This document shows positions 17,524 to 25,071 of a DNA stretch of 64,000 nt, one piece after another. The DNA is from Dietzia aurantiaca (lineage in GTDB: Bacteria; Actinomycetota; Actinomycetes; Mycobacteriales; Mycobacteriaceae): the NCBI RefSeq assembly GCF_021033825.1, contig NZ_JAIFXZ010000003.1, forward strand, positions 1-64,000, in the 5' to 3' direction. Below the pieces are notes generated by a model. That model did no database searches and was not told the origin of the DNA. It saw only the letters and a list, made by a program, of their open reading frames with translations. The position numbers and the translations under genes are program-made. Numbering within the stretch: position 1 is the first letter of the stretch; each line of letters begins with the position of its first letter.

Positions 17524-17605
17524 TGATCGCGCGGTGGGCGCGGTCGGCGCGGTCGCGCGCCGAGGGCATCGTCGCGCGGTGGGCGCGGTCGCGCGCCGAG
17601 GGCAT
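17524..17605. repeat. GC-rich imperfect tandem repeat
   Basis: TCGCGCGGTGGGCGCGGTC occurs at 17527-17545 and 17572-17590. A 23-bp block ending GCGCCGAGGGCAT occurs at 17547-17569 and 17583-17605. The second unit lacks 9 bp present in the first, and a truncated third start follows. The array lies next to stem-loop copy B, between convergent genes. Confidence 0.75.
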
Positions 17606-17627
17606 GATCGCGCGCCGAAGGGTGCGC

Positions 17628-17705
17628 TCGTCGCGTGGTCGCAAATGCACCTCCAGCGCGGACGCGTCCTGGGAAAACGTGAGCGGGTCTGACCACGCGG
17701 CGAAA
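17628..17705 (-). repeat. 78-bp stem-loop repeat, copy B
   Basis: Read on the minus strand this is the second copy of the element at 530-607, exactly the same length. Here the 9-bp stem (CGCGTGGTC with GACCACGCG) is perfect. It lies between the convergent MFS and ribM genes, and the GC-rich tandem repeat follows on its 3' side, as in copy A. Confidence 0.75.
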
Positions 17706-17728
17706 CCGGAGCCGACGACGGCCGCGCG

Positions 17729-18466
17729 TCAGGCGACCGTTTCCGTCTCCGGAGCTCGCGGTGTCTGCGGGCGACGGCCGGCAGCCGCCCGCTCGGCAAG
17801 GTCGACCCGCCACCACACGACGAAGCCCCAGATGACGAACGCCGCGTAGACCAGGTAGAGCGCCGCCGACGGGTAGTAGCCGGCCTTGAGCAGCAGTGGC
17901 ACGCCCACGATGTCGACCGCGATCCACAGCAGCCAGAACTCGGTCCAGCCGCGCGCCATTCCGTACGTGGCCAGGACGGAGCCGGTGAAGATCCAGGCGT
18001 CGGCCCACGGGCCCCACGAGCCGAGCTCGGCGAAGACCCAGCCGAAGACCAGGGTGCCGACGAGCATGCCCACGACGAGGCCCGCACGCTGACGACCCGT
18101 CGCCCAATGGGGCCGGACGGCCGGGACGTCCTCCACGCTGCCGCCGGGGCCCTCGGCCGCCGAAGCGTTCCGGCGCTTCTCGCTAGACCAGCGCCACCAG
18201 CCGTAGACGCCCACCGCCAGGAACATGACCTGGCGGCCCGCCTGTCCGTAGAGGTCCACGTCCTGCGGGGTGTGGAAGACGCCGCCGAGGAACACGGTGA
18301 GCAGGGTGAGGTTGCCGACGATTCCGACCGGCCACGCCCAGACCACGCGGCGCATGCCGCCGATCGCGGCGGCCAGGCCGAAGAGATTGCCGATGATCTC
18401 GCGCCACAGGATCGGGACTCCGCCGATCAACAACTGCGCGTCGAGGAATGAGACGAGAAGGCTCAT
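17729..18466 (-). CDS. ribM: PnuC-fold riboflavin transporter RibM (PnuX)
   Basis: The 245-residue PnuC-family membrane protein has about seven segments: IGNLFGLAAAIGGMRRVVWAWPVGIVGN, then YGQAGRQVMFLAVGVYGWWRWS, and a second half with DAWIFTGSVLATYGMARGWTEFW and VDIVGVPLLLKAGYYPSAALYLVYAAFVIWG. PnuC proteins usually carry nicotinamide riboside. The FMN riboswitch in front of this one identifies it as the actinobacterial riboflavin carrier RibM/PnuX, a facilitator without an ATPase. A charged insert (about 95-125) splits the two halves. The Shine-Dalgarno is AAAGGGG. Converse possibility: thiamine or NR transport, less likely given the riboswitch. Confidence 0.88.
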   Translation of the reverse strand: MSLLVSFLDAQLLIGGVPILWREIIGNLFGLAAAIGGMRRVVWAWPVGIVGNLTLLTVFLGGVFHTPQDVDLYGQAGRQVMFLAVGVYGWWRWSSEKRRNASAAEGPGGSVEDVPAVRPHWATGRQRAGLVVGMLVGTLVFGWVFAELGSWGPWADAWIFTGSVLATYGMARGWTEFWLLWIAVDIVGVPLLLKAGYYPSAALYLVYAAFVIWGFVVWWRVDLAERAAAGRRPQTPRAPETETVA

Positions 18467-18569
18467 CGTGTGCCCCTTTCACGGGCTCAACACAGACGGC
18501 CCAGGGCTTATGCCGCGTCACCCCTCTCACCACGGCCGGGTGGGCCGGGGCTCGCGCAGGTGGCGCGAT

Positions 18570-18717
18570 GTTCTCTTCCATCCGGACTATGACCGTCGGC
18601 CCCGGGATCCAACCGGGTCTGCTGACCCCCGCCGAAGCGGGGCGCTCGCGGGCTCGCCTCCGGTCGTGGGACCGGTGACATCACCGCCGGTGGGGAATCT
18701 CACCCCGCCCTGAGAAC
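18570..18717 (-). promoter_or_regulatory. FMN riboswitch (RFN element)
   Basis: On the minus strand the conserved RFN parts appear in order: GGGCGGGGTGAGATTCCCC, ACCGGCGGTGATGTCACC, a variable GC hairpin, GACCCGGTTGGATCCCGG, and CCGACGGTCATAGTCCGGA followed by TGGAAGAGAAC. The closing helix P1 pairs GTTCTC (18712-18717) with GAGAAC (18570-18575). The transcript leads 103 nt later into ribM. No clear terminator follows, so control of translation start is likelier than attenuation. FMN would switch ribM off. Confidence 0.95.
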
Positions 18718-18726
18718 GTGTTCTCA

Positions 18727-18755
18727 TCTCTACCCCTGCACGGGCGCCGCCGCAA
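18727..18755 (-). promoter_or_regulatory. Candidate ribM promoter
   Basis: On the minus strand TTGCGG (18750-18755) and TAGAGA (18727-18732) are separated by 17 bp. They would start transcription near 18720, just before riboswitch helix P1. The position fits better than the sequence match. Confidence 0.45.
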
Positions 18756-18770
18756 CCCGGGCGGCGGCGC
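18744..18770 (-). terminator. Hairpin upstream of riboswitch
   Basis: Inverted repeat GCGCCGCCGC / GCGGCGGCGC with a 7-base loop. It lies downstream of the Rieske gene and just before the ribM transcript, and could end Rieske transcription. Confidence 0.5.
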
Positions 18771-18785
18771 TGGGCGCAACGGACT

Positions 18786-18848
18786 CATCGAAAAGAGGGT
18801 TTCGGGCGATTTCACTCGACCGATGTGTGCGAAACACTCTTCTCGATG
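18786..18848. repeat. 19-bp imperfect inverted repeat
   Basis: The arm at 18786-18804 (starts CATCGAAAAGAG) is complementary to 18830-18848 with two mismatches, around a 25-base loop. It lies 47 bp after the Rieske stop and may be its terminator or a binding site. Confidence 0.6.
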
Positions 18849-18894
18849 GGCCGTGCGGCGGCGGGGCGCGGCGGGGCGGGGGTGAGGCTGCGCG

Positions 18895-19359
18895 TCAGCC
18901 CAGCGTCAGCTTGTCGCCGGACACCGCGACCGGGATGGCGTCCAACGGCCGCGGCGCGGGCGCGAGGGTATTGCGGCCGTCGGTGGCGTCGTACTCGGCG
19001 CCGTGCAGCGGGCACCGCAGCGTCATCCCCTCGATAACCTGCACGTTCCCACCCTGGTGGGTGCAGCGCGAGGAGTAGGCCACGAACTCGCCCTCGGCCG
19101 GCTGCGCGACGATCACGTTCTCGTCGCCTGCCTTGAACTGCTTGGCCGTGCCAACCGGGATCTCGGCGGCGTCGATGGTCGTGGAGGGGACGGTCGTGGT
19201 CTGCTGCACCGTCGAGGCCGGTTCGGGCGTGGGGGTCATGCCACACGCGGAGGCGATGCCCGGCAGGAGCACGATCCCGGGAAGTGCCATGAGGACCGTG
19301 CGGCGCTGGGTGCACGGCCCGACCCTGGTGGCGGACGTAGCGGCGGGGGAGTCGGTCAT
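18895..19359 (-). CDS. Rieske 2Fe-2S lipoprotein
   Basis: The 154-residue exported protein has a Tat-like start (TQRRTVLMALPGIVLLPG) ending in a lipobox (IASAC). A Thr-rich linker and a Rieske domain of about 100 residues follow. Cluster ligands are visible as CTHQGG (C-x-H) and CPLHGAEYD (C-x2-H), with spacing near 20 residues. It is a single-domain Rieske protein, not part of a cytochrome bc1 or a ring-hydroxylating oxygenase operon. Folded export with its cluster explains the twin arginines. It is divergent from the dapC-like gene; the partner is unknown. Confidence 0.9.
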   Translation of the reverse strand: MTDSPAATSATRVGPCTQRRTVLMALPGIVLLPGIASACGMTPTPEPASTVQQTTTVPSTTIDAAEIPVGTAKQFKAGDENVIVAQPAEGEFVAYSSRCTHQGGNVQVIEGMTLRCPLHGAEYDATDGRNTLAPAPRPLDAIPVAVSGDKLTLG

Positions 19360-19420
19360 GAGGCCATGGTATCCGTCCCCGCGTGGTAGGAAACTCCGGC
19401 GACGGCCCTAGGCTGCCCCC

Positions 19421-20581
19421 ATGACGGTCCGCAGACTCGCCCCGCATTCCACCACCATCTTCGCCGAGGTGTCGCAGCTCGCCACCAGGCACGATGCGAT
19501 CAACCTCGGCCAGGGCTTTCCCGACACCGACGGCCCCACATCGATGATCGAGGCGGCGGCGCGGGCGATGCGCGAGGGCCACAACCAGTACCCGCCGGGG
19601 GCGGGCGTGACGGAGTTGCGCCAGGCGATCGCCGAACTGGAGCGCTCTGGCACCGGCCTGGTGCGCGACCCCGACACCGAGGTGCTGGTGACGGTCGGCG
19701 CGACCGAGGCGATCGCCGGTGCGGTGGTGGGCCTGGTGGAGTCCGACGACGAGGTGGTCGTGATCGAGCCGTACTACGACTCCTATGCGGCGACCATCGC
19801 GATGGCCGGCGCCACCCGTCGCCCGGCCCGGATGGTCCTGAAGGACGGCCGCTTTCGGCTCGACGTGGACTCGCTGCGGGCCGCGTTCTCCCCGCGGACG
19901 AGGGCCGTGCTGGTGAACACGCCGCACAATCCCACCGGGGCCGTCCTGCCGCGCGAGGACCTGGAGCAGATCGCGGCACTGTGCCTCGAGTTCGACGCGA
20001 TCGCGATCTCGGACGAGGTGTATGAGCACCTCACCTTCGACGGCATCGAGCACGTGTCCATCTCGACGCTGCCGGGGATGGCCGAGCGGACGCTGCGCAT
20101 CTCCAGCGCGGGCAAGATGCTCAACTGCACCGGCTGGAAGGTCGGCTGGGTCACCGGGCCCGCGGACCTGGTCGCGGGGGTGCGCGCCGCGAAGCAGTAT
20201 ATGAGTTTCACCGGCGCCACGCCGTTGCAGCTGGGGGTCGCCCACGCGCTTCAGCACGAGCAGCAGTGGATCGACTCGCTGCGTGACGGCATGCAGGAAC
20301 GACGCGATCAGCTCGTGGAGGTCCTCTCGGGCGTCGGGTTCGATCTCGTCGTCGGGCAGGGCACCTACTTCCTGACCGCCGATCCCCGCCCGCTCGGGGT
20401 GACCGACGCGGCGGCCTGGTGCCTCGACCTTCCGGGGAGGATCGGGGTGGCGGCGGTGCCGTTCGCGCCGTTCACCGACCGCTTCGCCGGCGAGTGGTCG
20501 CACCTGGTGCGGTTCGCGTTCTGCAAGCGGCCCGAGGTGCTCGACGAGGCCGGCCGCCGGCTGCAGGCGCTCAAGGGCTGA
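19421..20581 (+). CDS. dapC: PLP aminotransferase, DapC-like
   Basis: The 386-residue class I/II aminotransferase has NLGQGFPDTDGPTSMIEAA near the start, VTVGATEAIAGAVVGLVE, NTPHNPTGAVLPREDLEQIA and ISDEVYEHLTFDG. The PLP lysine is in ISSAGKMLNCTGWKVGW. It aligns throughout with M. tuberculosis Rv0858c (DapC, N-succinyl-diaminopimelate aminotransferase of lysine/peptidoglycan synthesis), including FTGATPLQLGVAHAL and the ending HLVRFAFCKRPEVLDEA. The same family includes methionine and kynurenine aminotransferases, so the symbol carries some doubt. It is monocistronic and ends at a strong hairpin. Confidence 0.85.
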   Translation: MTVRRLAPHSTTIFAEVSQLATRHDAINLGQGFPDTDGPTSMIEAAARAMREGHNQYPPGAGVTELRQAIAELERSGTGLVRDPDTEVLVTVGATEAIAGAVVGLVESDDEVVVIEPYYDSYAATIAMAGATRRPARMVLKDGRFRLDVDSLRAAFSPRTRAVLVNTPHNPTGAVLPREDLEQIAALCLEFDAIAISDEVYEHLTFDGIEHVSISTLPGMAERTLRISSAGKMLNCTGWKVGWVTGPADLVAGVRAAKQYMSFTGATPLQLGVAHALQHEQQWIDSLRDGMQERRDQLVEVLSGVGFDLVVGQGTYFLTADPRPLGVTDAAAWCLDLPGRIGVAAVPFAPFTDRFAGEWSHLVRFAFCKRPEVLDEAGRRLQALKG

Positions 20582-20625
20582 CGCGGTCGGCGCGCGCGGG
20601 GAACCGGCCACCGGGATTTCCCCCT

Positions 20626-20672
20626 CTGACCTGGGGTGCCCTGCCCGGCCCGAGCAGGGCACCCCAGGTCAG
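20626..20672. terminator. 19-bp hairpin terminator (repeat C, copy 1)
   Basis: Perfect inverted repeat CTGACCTGGGGTGCCCTGC / complement with a 9-base loop, between the convergent dapC and quinone oxidoreductase genes. The same hairpin sequence recurs at 62997-63037. Confidence 0.85.
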
Positions 20673-20697
20673 CGCGGTGAAGCGGTGGCGCGCCGCC

Positions 20698-21678
20698 TCA
20701 GCGACCGTGGGTGAGGACGATCTTGCCGACTGCGCCGCGGCCGTCCATGAGCTCGAGCGCGTCGGTGGCCTGCTCCAGCGGGAACTCCATTCCGACGAGC
20801 GGGTCGAGCTTGCCCGCGGCCAGCAGCGGCTGCACCTCGGCCCACTGCTTCTGCAGGTAGCCGGGGTTGCTCATCCAGTACTCTCCCCAGCCCACGCCCA
20901 CGGCGCTCTTGTTGCCCAGCAGCAGGCGGTTGACCTTGACGGTGGGGATCTCGCCGCCGGTGAACCCGATGACGAGGATTCGGCCCTCCTGGCCCAGGGC
21001 GCGGATCGAGTCGGTGAACCTGTCACCGCCCACGGGGTCGACGACGACGTCGACGCCCTTCCCGCCGGTGAGCTCCTTCACCGCGTCCTTGAAGCCCTCG
21101 GGCGCAATGGCCTCCGACGCGCCCGCCTGCTGCGCCAGGTCCCGCTTCTCCTCGGTGGAGGCCACGGCGATCACGCGCGCACCCATCGCGGTGGCGAACT
21201 GGGTGGCGGCGATCCCGATCCCGCCCCCGGCCCCGTGCACGAGCACCGTCTCCCCGGCCTGCAGTCGGCCGCGGTGGGCGAGCGCGAAATGCACGGTCAG
21301 CACGTTCATCGGCACCGACGCGCCCTGCGCGAAGCTGAGGCTGTCGGGCAGCGGGAACACCTGTGACGGGTCGGTGGCGACCACCTCGGCGAAGCCGCCG
21401 AGGCCGGGGAAGGCGCACACGCGGTCGCCGGCGGACAGGCCCGAGCCCTCGGGCGCCGAGCGGACCACGCCCGCGATCTCCGAGCCCGGCACGAACGGCA
21501 GCGGCGGCGACATCTGGTACCTGCCGCGGGTCTGCAGGACCTCCGGGAAGGTCACGCCCGAGGCGTGGACGTCGATGACGACCTGCCCCTCCCCCGCGTC
21601 GGGTTCGGGGATGTCGACCACCTCGAGGGCGGCGGGTCCGTCATGGCTGGAGATGTGGATGGCACGCATGCGGTCCAT
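20698..21678 (-). CDS. NADPH:quinone oxidoreductase family (zinc-free MDR)
   Basis: The 326-residue medium-chain dehydrogenase/reductase has VIDVHASGVTFPEVLQTRGRY, PFVPGSEIAGVV, nucleotide site ETVLVHGAGGGIGIAATQFA and VDVVVDPVGGDRF. The structural and catalytic zinc cysteines of alcohol dehydrogenases are absent, placing it with quinone oxidoreductases/crotonyl-CoA reductase-like MDRs. It reduces quinones or enones using NADPH. The first codons MDRMRAI offer two starts, with MRAI the usual family beginning. It stands 60 bp upstream of a small membrane protein gene on the same strand. Confidence 0.9.
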   Translation of the reverse strand: MDRMRAIHISSHDGPAALEVVDIPEPDAGEGQVVIDVHASGVTFPEVLQTRGRYQMSPPLPFVPGSEIAGVVRSAPEGSGLSAGDRVCAFPGLGGFAEVVATDPSQVFPLPDSLSFAQGASVPMNVLTVHFALAHRGRLQAGETVLVHGAGGGIGIAATQFATAMGARVIAVASTEEKRDLAQQAGASEAIAPEGFKDAVKELTGGKGVDVVVDPVGGDRFTDSIRALGQEGRILVIGFTGGEIPTVKVNRLLLGNKSAVGVGWGEYWMSNPGYLQKQWAEVQPLLAAGKLDPLVGMEFPLEQATDALELMDGRGAVGKIVLTHGR

Positions 21679-21738
21679 AGTGTCAGTCGCCTGGACACAT
21701 GTCAGGGAGTCGGGGCGCCCCCGGTCAGCGGATCGCGT

Positions 21739-22176
21739 TCACCGCGCCTGCTCCACGTCACGGCGGCGGCCCTGCTTCCGCCTCCGCCACAGGTACAGGA
21801 CCAGCCCCAGCGCCACGACCACCTGCCCGATCTGGAACGCCAACGCCATCACGATGAACTCCCGCCCGAACGCCGTGGGCAGCAGCAGGAGTAGAGCGCA
21901 GAGGAACAACAGCGTCACGGTGAGGATCTGTCCGCCGCCCATGAGTGCGCGCGGGAGCGAGATGAGGCGCCCGCGGCCGACCATGAGCACCGAGTTCATC
22001 GCGATGAGCAGACTCACCGGCACGCCGATCTGTGCGGGGAACAGGAACAACACCGGAAACAGCGGATGCGTGCTGAGCGTCACCGTCCCCGCGAGCAGAA
22101 ACTGCGGAACGCTCCACAGTGCCGTGAGGAAGGCGCAGATCACTGTGATCCACGAGCCGCCCACCAGGATCTTCAC
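21739..22176 (-). CDS. Four-segment membrane protein of unknown function
   Basis: The 145-residue protein has four hydrophobic segments: about residues 7-28, 42-65, 82-103 and 110-130. It ends in a strongly basic tail (RRRKQGRRRDVEQAR) that should be cytoplasmic. No enzyme motif is visible and I do not recognise a family. It lies between the oxidoreductase and ABC-exporter genes on the same strand. Codon use and the long clean frame make it a real gene. Confidence 0.75.
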   Translation of the reverse strand: MKILVGGSWITVICAFLTALWSVPQFLLAGTVTLSTHPLFPVLFLFPAQIGVPVSLLIAMNSVLMVGRGRLISLPRALMGGGQILTVTLLFLCALLLLLPTAFGREFIVMALAFQIGQVVVALGLVLYLWRRRKQGRRRDVEQAR

Positions 22177-22278
22177 CTGTGGAGGATAACCCCGGCGGCG
22201 ACGGACGGAAACCGTGCCTCGGCCCGCCGGGCCCGCGCGAGGCGGCTGCGAACCGGGTGTCAGGCGGCGAACCGGACG

Positions 22279-23034
22279 TCAGGCGTTCTCCCGCCGGAAC
22301 ACGCGGGTGCCCCACCAGATGGCCGCCGCGAACAACACCAGGGCCCACCCGATCCCCCACAGCATCGTGGAGGCGACGAAGGTCCCGGCGAAGGCGGACC
22401 GCGCCGTGTCGACGATGTAGCGGAAGGGGATGAGATCCGAGACCCGCTGGAGCCAGGCCGGGCCGAGCGTCATGGGCAGGAGGATCCCGGACAGCAACAT
22501 GATGGGCATCATGAGCATGTTGGTCAGCGGCGCCATGACCTGCTCGCTCTTGGAGGTCAGCGCGAGCGCATTGGAGGCGGCGGCGCCGGCCGCGCCGGTG
22601 AGCACGGTGAGCCCGATGCCCAGGACGACGCCCCGGATCGGCGCCTCCATCCCCATGGCATAGCCGAGCCCCACCAGGATCAGTGCCTGCACGAGCAGCT
22701 GCAGGATGTCGCGCATGACCCGGCCGAACAGCAGCGCGGTGCGACTGGCCGGGGTCACGCGTTCGGCCTCGACCACGCCCTCGCGCCACTCGGCGATGAG
22801 CCCGAAGCCGGCGAACAGGGCACCGAAGATCCCCAGCTGGACCAGCAGGCCGGGGACGAAGAACGTGTAGGCGTTGGTGGCGCCGAACTGCTCGGTGAGC
22901 GGGGTGAGCAGCGGCGCGAACAGCAGGAGGTACAGAACCGGCTGCATGATCCCGATGAGCACCCACGCCGGGTTACGCAGGTTCATGCGCAGCTGTCGAC
23001 GGAAGATGATGGTCGATTCGCGGAAGAAGGACAC
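22279..23034 (-). CDS. ABC-2 transporter permease (DrrB-like)
   Basis: The 251-residue ABC-2 permease has six membrane segments. N-terminal RQLRMNLRNPAWVLIGIMQP is typical of DrrB-type daunorubicin exporters, followed by FAGFGLIAEWREGVVEAERVTPASR and MLLSGILLPMTLGPAWLQR. GTG at 23034 behind CAGGAG is chosen over the longer frame, which runs into the ATPase gene in a shadow frame. It pairs with the ATPase 38 bp upstream to form an exporter of drugs or lipids. The substrate cannot be inferred. Confidence 0.9.
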   Translation of the reverse strand: MSFFRESTIIFRRQLRMNLRNPAWVLIGIMQPVLYLLLFAPLLTPLTEQFGATNAYTFFVPGLLVQLGIFGALFAGFGLIAEWREGVVEAERVTPASRTALLFGRVMRDILQLLVQALILVGLGYAMGMEAPIRGVVLGIGLTVLTGAAGAAASNALALTSKSEQVMAPLTNMLMMPIMLLSGILLPMTLGPAWLQRVSDLIPFRYIVDTARSAFAGTFVASTMLWGIGWALVLFAAAIWWGTRVFRRENA

Positions 23035-23072
23035 TGGGGACTCCTGGACGGGCGGAGAGCGGAGGGCGTCGG

Positions 23073-24062
23073 TCAGCTGTCGCGGAGCGAGCGGCCGGTG
23101 AGGTCGAGGAACACGTCGTCGAGCGTGGGGCGGGTGACGTCGACGGACACCAGCGCGATGCCGGCGGAGTCCATCTCGCGCACGATGTCGGGGAGCGCCA
23201 GCGCCGCGCGGTCGATGCGCGCGGTCAGTCGGGTGGAGTCGACGACGACGTCGTTCACCGCCCGACCGGAGACATTCGCGCGGTCCCGCACGGCGCGGTC
23301 GAGCACGCCCGCCGCGTCGGCGGCGCGGGCGGGATCCGCCACCTCCACCTCCACGAGGTCTCCGGAGACCTGGCGCTTGAGGTTCTCGGCGGTGTCCTCG
23401 GCCACGATCTCCCCGTGGTCGATGATCACGATCCGGTCGCTCAGCGCATCCGCCTCGTCCAGGTAGTGGGTGGTGAGGAAGACGGTCGCGCCGCGGCGCT
23501 CCCGCAGCCCGCGGATGTGCTGCCAGAGATTGGCACGCGCCTGCGGATCCAGCCCGGTGGTGGGCTCGTCGAGGAACACCAGCGACGGCGAGTGCACCAG
23601 ACCCATCACCACATCCAGTCGCCTGCGCTGCCCGCCGGACATCTTCGAGCACTTCCGGTCCCACAGCCCGTCCAGCTCGAGCTCCTCGAACAGCTTCCGG
23701 GCCTGGACCGTCGCGTCGGCCCGGCTCATGCCGTAGAGCATGGCGTGGTCCACGACCTCCTCACCGGCGCGGGGTTCGGAACCGGTGGAGCCGACCTGTG
23801 AGACGTACCCGATCCGCCTGCGGACCTCGGCCGACTGGGTCACCACGTCATACCCGGCGACGGTCGCCTCCCCGGCGGTCGGCCGCAGGAGGGTCGTGAG
23901 CATGCGAAGCGTAGTGGTCTTGCCCGCACCGTTCGGGCCGAGGAACCCGACGACCTCGCCGTCCGCGACGTCGATGTCCACCCCGGCGACGGCGTGCACC
24001 TCCACCTTCTCGCGGCCCCTACGGCTGTGGAAGGTCTGTCGGAGTCCACGGGCACGGATCAT
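23073..24062 (-). CDS. ABC transporter ATPase (DrrA-like)
   Basis: The 329-residue ABC ATPase has Walker A GPNGAGKTT (about 43-51), signature MSGGQRRRLD, Walker B LVFLDEPTTGLDPQ and the switch histidine in VFLTTHYLDEAD. The C-terminal extension with VTRPTLDDVFLDLTGRSLRD is the DrrA-family tail. It energises the permease encoded immediately downstream. It starts ATG at 24062 (MIRARGLRQTF). The regulator is not in the neighbourhood. Confidence 0.93.
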   Translation of the reverse strand: MIRARGLRQTFHSRRGREKVEVHAVAGVDIDVADGEVVGFLGPNGAGKTTTLRMLTTLLRPTAGEATVAGYDVVTQSAEVRRRIGYVSQVGSTGSEPRAGEEVVDHAMLYGMSRADATVQARKLFEELELDGLWDRKCSKMSGGQRRRLDVVMGLVHSPSLVFLDEPTTGLDPQARANLWQHIRGLRERRGATVFLTTHYLDEADALSDRIVIIDHGEIVAEDTAENLKRQVSGDLVEVEVADPARAADAAGVLDRAVRDRANVSGRAVNDVVVDSTRLTARIDRAALALPDIVREMDSAGIALVSVDVTRPTLDDVFLDLTGRSLRDS

Positions 24063-24189
24063 CTCGGACGGCTCCCCACGTGTGTGCGCTACTGGCCACG
24101 AAAACAGTAGAGCCCCGCGGCGCGCTGGTCTATACGTTCACGCGCACCGGGGTCGGGCGGTCGTCGCGGGCCCGAACCCGGGCACGGGC

Positions 24190-24852
24190 TCACTCCCTGG
24201 TGAGGGCCTCCCCGATCGGGGTGTCACCGTCGGAGAAGTCGATCGTCCGCCCGATTGTGTCCGGCCTGCGCAGCACCGCCGCGATCACGTCCGCCACGAC
24301 GTCCCGGCTGGTCTTGCGGTCCTCGCTCTTGTCGTCGCCCACACCGATCGACTCGCCGCCGGGCTCGTCGGTGAGCGCGCCCGGGCCGAGAATCGTCCAC
24401 TTCAGATCCGTCTCACGCAGGTGCGCGTCCGCCGCCGCCTTGGCCTCGGCGTACGGGAAGAACGAGTTGTCCTCGGGCACCCCGTGGTCCGGGCCCGCCC
24501 CGTCGTAGGACACCATCACGTAGCGCTCGACACCCTCCGCCACGCAGGCGTCCATCGAGCGGATGGCGGCATCGCGATCCACCGCGTACGTCCGCTCCGG
24601 GTTGCCGCCGCCGGCGCCGGCGGACCAGACCACCGAGCCGCTGCCGCGCAGGACTTCACGAAACTCGTCGTCGTCGAGCTTCTCGACGTCCGCCACCACG
24701 GGGGTGGCGCCGGCCGCACGCACGTCCTCGGCGTGATCGGGGTTGCGGATCACCGAATACACCTCGGCTCCCGCCTCCGACAAGATCCGGGCGGCGCGCA
24801 GGGCCACCTTGCCGTGGCCGCCGACGATGGTCACTGGAAGCTCGATACCCAT
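24190..24852 (-). CDS. NAD(P)-binding SDR-like protein (YwnB/NmrA type)
   Basis: The 220-residue atypical short-chain dehydrogenase has nucleotide site VTIVGGHGKVALRAARIL (GxxGxxx), VEKLDDDEFREVLRGSGSVVWSAGAG and VMVSYDGAG where classical SDRs have their catalytic Ser. Then come YAEAKAAADAHLRETDLKWTILGPGALTDEP and a C-terminal block with VVADVIAAVLRRPDTIGRTI. These match YwnB/BVR-B-like sugar or flavin reductase relatives. It is monocistronic and divergent from the L,D-transpeptidase. The substrate is unknown. Confidence 0.87.
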   Translation of the reverse strand: MGIELPVTIVGGHGKVALRAARILSEAGAEVYSVIRNPDHAEDVRAAGATPVVADVEKLDDDEFREVLRGSGSVVWSAGAGGGNPERTYAVDRDAAIRSMDACVAEGVERYVMVSYDGAGPDHGVPEDNSFFPYAEAKAAADAHLRETDLKWTILGPGALTDEPGGESIGVGDDKSEDRKTSRDVVADVIAAVLRRPDTIGRTIDFSDGDTPIGEALTRE

Positions 24853-25071
24853 GGCCTCCGTTCTACCCGCCCGATCGCGGGCGCGACCAGCAGATGCATG
24901 AGACTCACGTCACACCATGTGAGCGCTTCTCACTCCGTCCGGTCACAACTGCGCAACGACACGCCGTCGGGCCCGTTTCCAGCTCGTCCCGTGTCGTACC
25001 CGGCAGGCATCATGTCGGATGTAAGCCGGTACTCACCGGCCGATCTCGCGCAGTCGCATTCGGAGTAACGC

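Noticed and set aside
18712-18725. LexA/SOS box reading of GAGAACGTGTTCTC
   Set aside because: Gram-positive SOS boxes have four bases between GAAC and GTTC. Here there are two.
18812-20662. 616-residue frame opposite the aminotransferase gene
   Set aside because: Antisense shadow without recognisable domains. The Rieske and DapC genes explain the region.
24918-24934. TGTGA...TCACT, a CRP/GlxR-like site upstream of the L,D-transpeptidase
   Set aside because: The spacer is 7 bp rather than 6 and the right half is imperfect, so it does not fit the consensus.
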